Origin: Epiperipatus broadwayi
Taxonomy: Eukaryota; Onychophora; Udeonychophora; Euonychophora; Peripatidae
DNA length: 64,000 nt
Assembly (NCBI GenBank): GCA_028023455.1
Contig: JAQFVV010000014.1
Span: 623,336 to 687,335 of the forward strand
Direction: 5' to 3'
Below, piece by piece: positions 35,401-46,428 of the stretch. The notes beneath the pieces are model-generated. The model was not told where the DNA came from. It saw nothing but the letters and a program-made list of their open reading frames with translations, and ran no database searches. How positions within the stretch are numbered: the first letter of the stretch is position 1; the number at the start of each line of letters is the position of its first letter. The translations under genes and the position numbers were made by a program.

Positions 35401-36920
35401 TTTCATCAATATCTTCCATTTGTATCAAACTTATGACATAGGAAGACTGTGTCAATCTCCACCAAACAGCTATGCTGACCAACCATACATAATGGATTAG
35501 ACTTCTGCATTATTCACATATTTCATATTCAAAAATGTATCTATCTCTTAATTGCTACCATTAGTTGTTTCCCAGCACTAGAGTGTATAACAACACCTAC
35601 CAACACCCCTTCCCTTATATGGATATTTGTCGGTGCTCATTGAACAATTCAGTAGCATGTCTGATCAAATATCTCTTAAAAACACAAACAAATATATCTT
35701 CTAGAACACCTGTAATCTATTGCATTCAATCCAATTTTCTGGAACTTCCATCATTGCTTAAAATAAACAATGCTTATCTGCTTCATAAATTCAGGCATTG
35801 GTGCATTAAGCCTAAATTTTATTTTAACCTGTCCAGATGTAGTGAATACCTTAACGCAATATTATATTCCTACAGTCAAAGTAACACTACCTTCAAAGAC
35901 ATCATCCAACTATAGAGGCACCATTGTAGTATATCCAGTGCATTTGTATTTTGCCAACAACACTGAATACCATCCTTCCACCATTCACAACAAACTATAA
36001 CAGCTGAAAGCCTGAAATGATAGAATTTCTTACCCAGGCATTTTTTGCTGCATCATTACTTATAAAGCAACCCCTCAACCTCTGACCCTTTACTACAGCT
36101 AGTTGTTAGCCTAAGATAAGTGCACACAACAGTAACTTTCTAGAAGCTCCCAAATAGTCATAATCTATAAATTTTGATCTCAATTTTGTTTATGAACTTG
36201 CAGTTGAATACATAACTACTGGACAACTAAGCAGATTGCAATATAGCAGCCTGCACTATTATTTGCAACCAAGTATACCTGTTATATTAATAAATATCTT
36301 ATACTGCTTCATAATTAACTTTATTAGTTTTATGACAGTGTATAATATCTGTAAACTAATAATGCTTTGATTATAATTGGAAATTCCATGTAGCCCTAAT
36401 ATGTGTGAATAAATATTCAAAAACCTCATATATCTCATATAAGTACCCATAATCTGTAATAAAATAATACCCTAACAATTATCCTATATTCTGCAAGTTC
36501 TATACTCTGTACACATTTGTAATTATATGTAGCACTATATTCTTTGCAACTCATGCCTGTAAACCACTTGTACATTCCAAAATATCCAATCTTTAAACAT
36601 AGACAGATAAATAAATGAATGCTTTCATATGCTCTGCATGGTACCTCACCAAATCTATCAATCCATTAATATAATTGTAACCTAATAATTGTATTATAAT
36701 TTATGACAACATATACTCTTTACATATCCAATATATTAATTATAATATGATAGAAATGCAAAATCTATGTCAGTACACCTCTATAGTCTAAGTAATCTCA
36801 CACGTTCCATGTATTTGTATCTGTTACATAATAGTGTAACAGTAAAAATTACCTTATGTTCAGTCATCTATGTAACTATTAAGTGTTCAATAAAGTTTTG
36901 CTGTGAATCATCATCATCAT
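32470..36920 (+). mobile_element. APE-type LINE, long but heavily mutated copy (LINE A)
   Basis: A 4.4 kb block that differs from its surroundings: C-rich, G-poor on the plus strand, and coding-like but full of stops. An endonuclease opens at the ATG at 33411 (MKLKIVALNTPGLN) and continues to about 33780 (ATFHHYIITF...YVPLVPQSS). Reverse transcriptase motifs follow: ALSPFNNKI and the finger region near 34480-34560, then 34562-34789, the IPQGYLISSLLF motif at 34917-34953, and AYLDGITIFLN at 35022-35054. There the second catalytic Asp of YxDD is Gly. A long 3' region ends near 36890 with AATAAAG and a short (ATC)n(AAT)n tail. The sequence before 33411 may be ORF1 but shows no clear domain. It is probably the same clade as LINE B at 38.4 kb. 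It cannot be active. Confidence 0.75.
34562..35160 (+). pseudogene. Reverse transcriptase core of LINE A
   Basis: 34562-34789 reads KKILEKVLKVKIATSIPLDI...RAKKYTPIIIQIDI, then a degraded KAFDSVP-like motif (MKHLIQSLL in this frame). This corresponds to the finger/palm start with the first catalytic Asp in IQIDI. After a frameshift, 34795-34980 ends in SFNSMQSIPQGYLISSLLF...YINKTF (RT domain 4), and 35022-35054 is YLDG where YLDD is expected. The polymerase active site is therefore broken as well as frameshifted. Confidence 0.72.
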
Positions 36921-37160
36921 AATAATAGATGTAATATGTGTGCTTATGCATACAAGTTTATTAGTTCTATAATTATATGGCTGAATGCTTTTGAGAATGA
37001 CTTAATGAGGAAAATCAGAAAAGCAAGCTATATATACAACAACAAAAATGCTATCAGTCATAAAGATTTATCCTTCCCACCTCTCCGAGAAATGGAAGCT
37101 CTAATCTAAATAATTAACATTGCAATTTAAATAAATTTGAATTTTCACCAACTGTATACA

Positions 37161-37188
37161 TACACACACACACACACACACACACACT
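37161..37188. repeat. (AC)n microsatellite
   Basis: About 14 AC units. Confidence 0.95.
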
Positions 37189-37369
37189 AATCTATCCATT
37201 ATTTTCCAACATTATCTTGCTATGAATATGACATTGTCATAAGTTCTCAAAATCGCTCAGCCATAAAAATTTTTATAGAACTAATAAACTACTCTATTAA
37301 TGCATATAAGCACACATTTTTACATCTGTTACATTTAATATATGGCAACTATAAACTGTTAACTTAATT

Positions 37370-37370
37370 C

Positions 37371-37426
<56 letters not shown>

Positions 37427-37456
37427 CAATAATCATCATCATCATCAGCATCATCA
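37370..37456. repeat. Compound (AAT)n-(ATC)n microsatellite
   Basis: About 17 AAT units, a CAACAAT transition, then ATC units with one interruption. Confidence 0.95.
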
Positions 37457-38445
37457 CTGGTAGGTATGAGCAGAAAAATGGAATAATTTCAAATATATGA
37501 ACAATTTAAATATTTAGAATTTTTTTAAAAAACAAACAATAATTTATTTTCTTAAATGAATTATTATTTATTATTAATTTTAATTATTATTAAGCTTTTC
37601 TTTATTCACTTAATCATTGAACACCATTCCTGTAGCATCTAAATATTTAGCTTATTAAACTTTGGCATAAATAAAAAATATTATAATGAATTTCATAATT
37701 TATTTATAATTCCATCAGAAATATTCATTTTTCTCTAACCATATTTAATCGTGTTTAATTAAATTAAAATAACTACATTTAAATTTTTTTATTAAATTTT
37801 AATAATAAATGAGTAGTAATTTAAATAACATTTATTTTATACAAAAGAGATTTACTTAAAGTATTTCATACAATGAAAGTTTGAACTATATATATATAAT
37901 ACAGTAATCATGTACAAAATCAAAAAGAAGTGGGGGAAAAAAATTATAAGCAGGAATTGAAATATGTAAAAAAATTTGTGACTGATAATTTAAACAAACA
38001 AAAAAAAGCACTGAACTAAAATTAAAATATACTAAAGTAGTAGTAATAATAGTATTAGTGGTAGTAGTAGTAGTAGTATTAATAATAATAATTATTATTA
38101 TTATTTAAGATGAATTCATAAATTAATTCTTCAATGTGATTTTTTTAATATTAATTTTAGTATTTATTAATTCATTGATTTATGTAAAAGTATTTATGAT
38201 CTATTAATATTGTTTTTGATCATTTAGAATAAAATGTTAATATTATATTTTTAAAATGTGTATTGTTATCAATATTAATACTTTTTTTTCATTATTTTTT
38301 AAGTAATATTTGTCAAAACTGTCAATACGTATCTATTAATCAAAATATTACATTTTGAAGAGAGTGATGGCATCTGTTGTAGAGGCGACTTTTTTGGCAA
38401 ATTGGTTATACTTTTTATAGCCTCAGTCTGGTTATAGGTTGAATC

Positions 38446-39418
38446 TTGTCCTTGATTATAGTAGTTCACCTGGATATTTCAACAACCGTTGATTTAGTGC
38501 ATATTGACCTGCTTATTCAAATATTAGAGTCACATGGAATCCCTCAAAGTATCAGTCAAATAATTGTAAATCTATTAAACAACAAAGAAGTGTCAATTAC
38601 CATGAATAGGAAATGTACACCAGGGTTCAAGCCCTTCAATTCAATACCACAACGATCTCCATTGAGTGCACTGTTCTTTATATCTTACACCAATCCACTC
38701 CTAATAAAATTGGAAAATAAAATGCCTGGTCTTTTCATACCAGTAATCCAGAAATCTATAGCACACATTACCTACATGGATGACATTGCAATATTCATAC
38801 CCTCCAAAAAACATCCCACTGCTGATTACAACCTTACAAAACTATTCAAAAAAATACGGGGTTCACTTTAATCAAGCAAAATCATCTTCATGGAGGATAC
38901 TAACAGGCAAAAGTATTTCTTCCCAGTTCAATGCGAAAACACATAATTTATTGGTTTTCCAATTTATAACTCAATGATGGCTATGAGAAAGAACATACAA
39001 TTTTTTTTTTTTACTTTCAACAACACAAAGTATCACCAAGTCTCTCTCTAAAGTTTATTTATTGATACATGCCAAAATCTCTCTCATTAATATACTTATA
39101 CAACATGCCCTCTGTGTTATCAAGCAGATGAAACCACCAATCATCTCATCTTTCAATGTAAAGCTCTACAGCCCTGCAGGAACAGCATTCAAGAAAACAC
39201 TAGATCCAACAGAGCCACATTATTCAATCTGATACATAGCATCAATAAAGGCCTTTTTCCATGGATAAAAACTATTGTTTTTCTTCCATTTACTCTCTGG
39301 TCGACCATATGTCACCTAGAGTTCAATTGTGGTTCAAATAGAGGTAGAAGAATATGTGAAAGAACTATAAGCATCTGCAAAGGAATAAACTTGAGATTAC
39401 TATATTTCTTATGGTAAT
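38446..39418 (+). pseudogene. LINE B: reverse transcriptase with YMDD and C-terminal zinc knuckle
   Basis: An open frame at 38446-38871 covers the RT palm: VVHLDISTTVD (first Asp region), LLIQILESHGIPQSISQII, the FNSIPQRSPLSALFFISYTN motif, and TYMDDIAIF with both catalytic Asp codons (38779-38784) intact. The usual PQGSP has become PQRSP. A frame change follows (VHFNQAKSSSW, about 38860-38895). After a gap around 38975-39010, a C-terminal zinc knuckle CPLCYQADETTNHLIFQC spans 39106-39159, and coding-like sequence ends near 39418. The 5' half of the element is missing. Motifs resemble LINE A, which has YLDG at the same place, so the two are likely one family. This copy is the better preserved and best for typing the clade. 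Confidence 0.8.
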
Positions 39419-41694
39419 ATTTAATTAAATATTCAGAAGTTTAGAATGGGAACTTTTTCTTCAATATGGACATAATATTCAGCAGCAAAATATGCTAGTG
39501 CTAAAAAAAGCTATCCATAAAATATTTGCGTTATAATTCCCAGTATTTCCAAATTGCTTTCCACAAAGGTTATTTCTAAAAATTATATTTAATTTTATCT
39601 TCATAAAATGAGGAAAATAATTTAGACTAATTCAAGATCCTTTCTAAATAGCATGGGATAGGATTAGTGTTTTAGTTATTATTGCAAAAAATATATATTC
39701 ATATTAGGAGAGGATTTCCTATAGTTTAGATTAAAAATTGAGCATATTGTAATCATTGAATTGGGAATAAAACTCCACTCTTTGAAAATGATTTCCACTC
39801 CTTTCATATTCTTATTGAGAGAATTTTTTATCACATGCACAAATGAATTTTTTGTATTTTGTTTCAGGGAGGTCAATGATAGCCCTGAGGAAGATTATTG
39901 TATAAACTTTTTTATCTAATACAATTATCATTTAGTATGACTTGAATTTTTCTCTTGGAGAACATTTTAAGTTAATTAATAATTTTCATGCATTTAAGAA
40001 ATTAAAATTTTAGAAGACCATTTTCCGAAACAAATCAATAGGCGAGAGTATTTATAAAATCACATAAAATTAGTTGAAGTAAAGACTGCCAAAAAATATT
40101 AAATAATTTTTTGCATTAATATAAGAGGCTGAAAGTATTTTAATGCATTTTGACAAAACAATATTAATATTATTGCAGAAAATGAAATTTAAAATTATAA
40201 TTCAAGATTACATATATATATTTACAATGTTATCAAAGTACATAAGTTAGAAATCTTTTCCATAATTTATATTATTTATTTTAATAGCAAAAAAGTATTT
40301 TATTTATCTTAAAATATTTTTGTCAAAAACAACAACAACACAACAATAACAATTATTCAAATTTCGATCACTTTATCTAATATTTCCAAAATGTTAAATT
40401 CTAACTTTACATTGAAAATATTGGAAATACTAACTCATAATTATTGCAATTTTTAAAATAATTTTTTAATGTAAAAAAAAAAAAAAAAGATATTAATCTA
40501 AAAATACAAAGTTGTAGAAACAATTGTTTTCATTATTACAAATAAAACAAATTTAAAGATTCATCCTACCTGTTATTTACAATTACTATTACACTATCAC
40601 TCTCTTTTTAAATTGAAATTGCTCATTTGCCCACTGTTGAAAAGATCCTCCTATAATGCAGAGTACTCCTGACTCCTAGATTAATTCCCATAAGAGAAAA
40701 TAGTAATAATAAAAAATCTAACCTATTCAATTAAATGTAACTATAATGCTCTGGCCTTGCTCTTTTGACGATCACGTCATATAACATTGAGCAGAGCCAA
40801 GTAGTAATATCAGTAGTAAATGAAATGAAAACATGATACTAATAATGTTTATTTTAAATTATCTGACAACGTGTTTTTTGTTCTTCAAAATTTATTCCAA
40901 AATCATACTATTCAGACAAATTGCTTATATATGTGTTTGCATGGCGGGTGTAAATATGTGCACGTTTATGGATCAGAAGAATAAATAATCACAATGATAA
41001 TAATAATTAAAAAAACTTTTGCTTTACTAAAAGCATGAATAATATTTAATAAAATTTAAAATATATGTATATTACGGATCCTCTATTTTAATGAGATAAC
41101 AAACGTTTTAATTTTCAAATTACTATGTTTTTAATCATTCAATGGAAAATTTTTTAAAAAATAGTTTAATATCACATCGACATTTTTATACTTATATTAA
41201 TAGTAATACAATAAAACCTTGTGTGTGCGTGTAAATACATATATAATTAAAGACAGTCGTTTATTTACTTTTATAATAATATAACAATATTATTAAAATG
41301 CCTGGTAATTTCAGTGATAATGTAAATAATAAAATCAGAAAGAAAAAAAAAGTTACCGCATTGTGTATTTTTAGTTAAAAAATATTTTCTAAAATTTCAA
41401 TAAACAGAATCCAGTCAAAGTATAATGTTAAGTTTCAATTTTTTTAAAAAAAAAATTTTTTTCCAAAATTAATAGGCTGCTGTCTAACTCTTACATTAGA
41501 AATTTACTGTAAATTATTTTTGAAAGAATTTTTAAAATATTTTTATAATTTAATAATGATTACAATAAAGATCACCCAAGGATAGTTACAATCGAAATTA
41601 AAATCTGAAAAAAAAAAAAAAATCAAACTAATAATTTTTATTATTTCATTACAATCTAAATTTTATTTCCTTTTTTGCTTATGTAAAACGTAAA
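39419..41694. other. AT-rich DNA, no confident feature
   Basis: An imperfect inverted pair GCTCTGGCCTTGCTC / GAGCAGAGC lies at about 40749-40798. Otherwise there is only low-complexity sequence with poly-A runs (40472-40488, 41609-41622). Confidence 0.5.
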
Positions 41695-41698
41695 TATA

Positions 41699-41751
41699 GG
41701 GGATTTGAACACAGACTTTCACCCTTCGACTATCCATACTATCTCATATCA
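41699..41751 (-). promoter_or_regulatory. tRNA-like A and B boxes of unit D
   Basis: On the minus strand, GATATGAGATAGTATGG (A box, 41735-41751) is followed by TGTTCAAATCCCC (B box, 41699-41711), close to the consensus GGTTCGAATCC. It is the best B box among the hammerhead units and supports RNA polymerase III transcription of the family. Confidence 0.55.
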
Positions 41752-41788
41752 CTGATACACATGACCACACACGTGTCAAAAAAATAAA

Positions 41789-41842
41789 TAATCATCAGTA
41801 TATGTATTTAGTGCTGAACCAGCACTCATCAGGTGGCATCAT
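41789..41842 (-). ncRNA. Degenerate hammerhead ribozyme D
   Basis: On the minus strand CTGATGA (41832-41826) and a strong 5 bp stem II GTGCT/AGCAC (41825-41811) are intact. GAAA has become TAAA (41810-41807), replacing the G12 general base, and the stem I strands (GCCAC and CTGAT) no longer pair. It should be inactive. Confidence 0.7.
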
Positions 41843-42085
41843 CACACATACACACATATATAATCAGTGCTCAGTTTATATTAAGATAGCAAATCTTCAT
41901 ACTTTAATGAATGCCAATATTATTGTTTCAGCATGGGATTTGGACATTCCATCATCAGATTTTCAATGGTATGGATGGCTGAAGAGTTGGACGTTGGAGT
42001 AGATTGAAGCATATCCAAAAAAGTTTGAAGATTTGCTATCTTAATATAAACTGAGCACTGATTATATATATGTATGGGAGATGAT

Positions 42086-42142
42086 AATCTGAACCAACTG
42101 ATGAATGCTGGATCAGCATGAAATAAGTATATTGGTGGTTAT
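42086..42142 (+). ncRNA. Type I hammerhead ribozyme C
   Basis: CTGATGA 42099-42105; stem II ATGCT/AGCAT with loop GGATC (42106-42120), fully paired, including A-U where copies A and B have U-U; GAAA 42121-42124; minimal stem III with loop AAGT; ATA cleavage site ending at 42132. Stem I is ACCAA (42094-42098) with TTGGT (42133-42137), then TAATC (42086-42090) with GGTTA (42138-42142) containing one G-U pair, separated by the 3-base bulge TGA. It has the best-paired stem II of the three intact cores. Confidence 0.85.
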
Positions 42143-42179
42143 TTATCTTTTCTACATGGGTGTGATCATGTGTATCAGT

Positions 42180-42234
42180 GATATGAGATAGTGTGGATAG
42201 TTGAAAGGTGCTTGAGAAACTATGTTCAAATCCC
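42180..42234 (+). promoter_or_regulatory. tRNA-like A and B boxes of unit C
   Basis: GATATGAGATAGTGTGG (42179-42195) and TGTTCAAATCCC (42223-42234) are spaced as in RNA polymerase III internal promoters. Confidence 0.5.
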
Positions 42235-42260
42235 TCTATTTACAATTAAGCACCAGGTAT

Positions 42261-44980
42261 ATGAGGAATGCCTGTATTTCAAATATTATGTATAACATTT
42301 GCTTTTGAAAATAGTTCAGGATCCTGAAAATGTATTAAGGTTATTTTTTATGTTTTTAATATTGTCTTCACCTAATAAACATTATTATAATTGCACAAAG
42401 TTTATGATAGTAACATCACTTCCATGTATAATTTGGTTGTGTGTACAGAGTTTCATATTAATGAAATTCCACCTAAAATTAAATAATGTACTTGTCTCAG
42501 AAAGACAAAAACATTGGGGAAAATGTGCAAGTGATTTGAGTGATAAAAATAACTAGCTTTTCAACTATGTTAATTGAAAAAGTCTGTCATAGAGATAACA
42601 ATAAGTTATGGGATGAAGAAAAAAACTTTAATTGACAATTGGAATAATAAAACTCACAAAATTGCTTAGATTCTGGCTGAACTTTTAAGGACTATGGAAA
42701 AAAAAGTTTAAAATATTTATGTAATATTTACAACATAATTTATTATTCTGGAGAGTAATCCATAATTTTTTTTGATACTTGTAAGTTTTCAAGTAGTTTT
42801 GAGGGCCTACAATATAACAAAGATGTGTTTGTTGTTAAATTAAAGCAAAATTAATAAATCAATTGTTAAATTAAAAAAAAAAAAGGAATAAATTTCGGTA
42901 AATTTGAATAAGAAGTTTTATTATAATTTTTTTTTTTTTTTACTTATAACATGAAAAGCAACGACACACCCTTAACATTATCATACTTTTGTTCAATTCA
43001 GCGTGTTTCTTTTTGTCAGCACTTTTTTTTTTTGCATAATTGTCACTTTGGAACATTCTGTCACAGAAAGTGAAGCAGTTGACTATTCCCAAAAGTACAG
43101 AATCCTGCCCTCCTGAAAAGTATGTGTTAATGGTCACAATATGATTGCATGCCACCACCACCATGAATAAAGTGTAAATATTGCATTTATATATCTGTTA
43201 ATAAGTTAATACAAAAAAAAAATTGTAAATATTATAATTTAATTTTTTGTACAAAAATTTCTTTTTTAAAAATAATAATAAAAAATAAAATGTAATTATT
43301 AAATATGACATTTTCTAGCAGGCATTTTTTTTGTAAACATTGAAGGATGTGTGTGAACCTGTAAATTTATGAAAAATATGGGCTACCATCTTGGTTTACT
43401 TGAAAACTCACAAGGACAATTTCTTTAAAACATAATTTGTATAAAAAAGAAGAGAATAATGTTGCAAAATATGAAGATTTTAGAATAATTTTATATCCCA
43501 GATATCTAGTATATTGTTAAAACTCATGAAAATGGCGTATTTTTATTCAAATCAGTCTTAAATTTAGAAACAGCAAAAAAAAATCAAAATCAAAAATACA
43601 ATTAGAATGATGATAACTATTGTTGCAATATATATCTAATAAGTGATGAAGATATGTAAAAGATTGTGACTAGTCAGCATAAATGCATCTTATGATGATT
43701 TATCTTTTTCAGGCTTTCAAAAAGGTACAGTGAAGTGGACATTTTATTAAGAAATGATGTTTAATTAAAAACATATATTACTCATTAATTCATTGAGGTG
43801 AAAACTCTATTTTGAATAGGATCTAGGGAATCTTTCATTAAATATTTCTCCATATTTGAATATTTTATTTTTACAATTAAACATTTATTTCTTTATATTA
43901 TATAACTTATTTTTACATTATGAGTTAGGATATGTATACTTTCAAATGATAGCAATTTAAAAAATACCTCTTTTTTACAAAATATGAAAATAAATATCTA
44001 GATGAAGTTTTTATTGCTAACAATGAAGCATAGAGTCATTGGATGTAATTTATCTATTCAAAAAGTCAGAAGGACAAAATATTAGATATTTGAATTTTAT
44101 GTTATTAAAAGAAGGATTAAATATTTAGGATTCGTTGTTATAAAAAAAAAGACAAAAGTTTCTAAAAGTTAATAAATTATCTATTGTTATTAACAGTTTA
44201 AAAGTATTTTATTTATGATTTTAACAAAAGTAATTTTTTTTACCCAATACAACTGGTTTAGTTTGTTGTAACAAATTTTTTAAAAGTTGTATTTTTAAAA
44301 ATAAAGTGTTTTCAAAGACAATCACTATTAGTGTTGTAGTTTTTGGTTCAAAAATAAGTTTTTTACAAAAAGATTCCACCATAACAATTAATTTGGAAAC
44401 AAATTATCAAAAATTACATTTTTTCCTTACAATTTTTCCATATTTAGTAATTTACCCTCTTGCTAAAACACTAAGCCAAACAGAAATTTTAATTTCTATT
44501 TATGTCACTTCCCTTATAGCTTTGTCACATTAATAGGGTAATGTCAGTCACACAAAAAGATCCATATAATTTTAATATCTTCAGATTTTTCCCCCAATTA
44601 ATGCATTAAAATTGCAGCAGTAGGAAAAAAGAAAGCTGCAAATCACCAAATGTAATATAAAGTTATAGATATGCCAAAAATAATATGGAGAGGATAGCAA
44701 TCACAGTGTCATCATAATGTGTAAAGTATCAAAATTTATGCAGAGATATCACAGGACTTTAAATGAAGTCAAAGTCTATTTCTGGATTAGGATAATCTAT
44801 AATTTGATAAATGATTAATAAATAATCATTAATCATGCAGTTTTTCATTATGATGTTTTATTAGGTGGAAATGAAGAAATTGAATTTGTGTTTTTCATCC
44901 TATACTGAGAAATTTTCGGAACCTAATTTTTTTAACACCTTTAAAATTCACATATATGTTTTTTGTAATACTTTAATTTC
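42261..44980. other. AT-rich DNA with one unrecognised minus-strand ORF
   Basis: Besides the 42940-43164 ORF listed separately, ORFs at 42299-42556 and 44306-44533 (plus) are low in complexity and unrecognised. The phrase near 44775-44825 (CTGGATTAGGATAATCT...AAATGATTA) is shared with about 25175-25225 and loosely with 48800-48870, so part of this stretch is old dispersed repeat. Confidence 0.45.
42940..43164 (-). CDS. Unrecognised 74-codon ORF, possible coding remnant
   Basis: The minus strand reads MVVVACNHIVTINTYFSGG, then a QDSVLLGIVNCFTFCDRMF segment with three Cys nearby, then a lysine-rich KKKSADKKKHAEL tail. Amino-acid use is more protein-like than in the surrounding chance ORFs. It ends at a stop followed immediately by about 13 A on the same strand, which would fit the end of a retroposed transcript. 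I do not recognise a family and would not be surprised if it is spurious. Confidence 0.2.
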   Translation of the reverse strand: MVVVACNHIVTINTYFSGGQDSVLLGIVNCFTFCDRMFQSDNYAKKKSADKKKHAELNKSMIMLRVCRCFSCYK

Positions 44981-45222
44981 AAAAAAATTCAAAAGATATT
45001 AGGATAATTGAATAAGCAGGTCTTCAAAGTTTTTTAAACTCTATGATGATGGGTGCATTTTATATATTTGATGATCTCAAACTTTGTGACTTTACTTTGA
45101 GAAAATATTACAATAGTCTAAGAACTTGATTTTGTGGAAAGTTTACGATTGTTTTTGTACAGAAATTGTATGATAATTATTGGAAATCAAAATATATATT
45201 ACTACATATTTATTTTTTACAG
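44981..45222 (+). repeat. Unclassified dispersed repeat, copy 2
   Basis: It shares with 46145-46428 the ordered phrases AATTGAATA.GCA, TTACTTTGAGAAA, GATT.T..TGTAAAG-like, and CATAATAATTATTAAAAATCAAA-like segments, and with 13080-13320 the same order. Confidence 0.55.
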
Positions 45223-46074
45223 AAATATTTTATTTTTAAATATAAATCTTATATTCTTCTGAGTAATGTCATTATGGAAATTACAATCACAGGAAATTCA
45301 ACATTGTAGAAAATATCATCACTAAACAATTTGTAATAGCATTTAGCGATATTGTAAAAAATATTAATAAATCGTAAACATTTAAAGTATAATTTGGTTG
45401 ATTTACTAATTATTGAAAATAATTCATTCAGATTTTTACAACAAACATCAAATAAAGATTTCATTCATTTTGCAAATTGAATCTTTCCACCTGAAATTTG
45501 GTGATGAAGCAGCACTTTGTTTTGATTACAATCTATTTTTTAAAATAATTCCAAAAATCAATTGTGAATTTTTAAAATTTATTTAATTTCTAAGCAAAAA
45601 TATCTATCAAATGAGGCCAAATTTATTATATTTTGATAAATAACAATGGATTAATATGAAAGTGAAAGTTGAAAACTTAAAGTAAGTGAGAAGAAAGAAA
45701 TCTGTTGGAATATAGGAAGATTAATGCATTTTTTATATTTTAAGTGGTTGGTAAAAACTATAAATTCAAAAACATTGATGACACTTGTGAATCAAAGTCT
45801 ATAAGAGATTGTGTCATTCACCAATTTTTAAGAGTATTGGTTCAATATGAAATCCTTGTTAGGGTTATTAGTCTTTTCCAGCTATCTTCAAAACTGTGTG
45901 ATGGAATGGAAGTTTTATGTATATCTAAAAAGTATTATACTTAAAAAAGTGATGAAGTTGAGTTATTCCATATATTTATTTAACTCTTTCTAAAAGTTTC
46001 ATGAAGATTTTCAATTAGAGAAATCCAAAGAAATTGTTACTGTCATGTTATCTTAATTTGTGCTTGTACAGCCA

Positions 46075-46428
46075 TCTATTGAGATATTTCATTAATTTAT
46101 TTTTAAAATAGCAGCCAAATCACTTTTTAATATTGATATTTTAATTTAAAAAATCCAAAGAGGTCAATATAATTGAATAGGCATCATGATACAAACATAT
46201 CTTAATCATGTCTTTATATAGTTGGTGAATTTAGTTCTTTGTAATTCATTTTGAGTCAGTTTTGAAAATTACTTTGAGAAATTTTTTAGAGTAGCTAAAA
46301 ACATGATTCTTTTGTAAAGATTACTAAGATTCATGATTTCATTTATACAATTTCATAATAATTATTAAAAATCAAAAGTATACATGAATTACACTCTATT
46401 TTATATGTATATGTTTTATTTTTAAAAA
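46075..46428 (+). repeat. Unclassified dispersed repeat, copy 3
   Basis: This matches copy 1 best: CATCTATTGAGAT, ATCCAAAGAGGTCA, GAGAAATTTTTTAGAGTAGC, TAAGATTCATG, ATAATAATTATTAAAAATCA and TACATGAAT occur in the same order as in 13010-13320. No ORF or terminal repeat is visible. Confidence 0.6.

Larger units (their letters stand above)
36921..38445. other. AT-rich DNA with microsatellites
   Basis: Contains (AC)n at 37161-37188, (AAT)n-(ATC)n at 37370-37456 and a degenerate (TAG/TAA)n patch at 38036-38105. Otherwise nothing recognised. The (ATC)n tail type matches the 3' end of LINE A. Confidence 0.6.
41695..42260. mobile_element. Head-to-head pair of hammerhead repeat units (C plus strand, D minus strand)
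   Basis: 41695-41912 is a minus-strand partial unit and about 41935-42260 a plus-strand unit. They share inverted arms (GATTTGCTATCTTAATATAAA...CTGAGCACTGATTATATAT and complement; TGTATCAGTGATATGAGATA and complement). Unit C starts with GACATTCCATCATCAGATTT, the phrase that in the 17 kb locus straddles the unit junction, and ends with AGGTATATGAGGAATGCCTG, matching the hairpin in unit A. It is diverged from the 17 kb copies by perhaps 15-20%, so it is an independent, older or different-lineage insertion. Confidence 0.78.

Noticed and set aside
34275-36000. Several 60-116 codon ORFs as separate genes
   Set aside because: They are fragments and shadow frames of the mutated LINE A; reverse transcriptase motifs run across them in changing frames.
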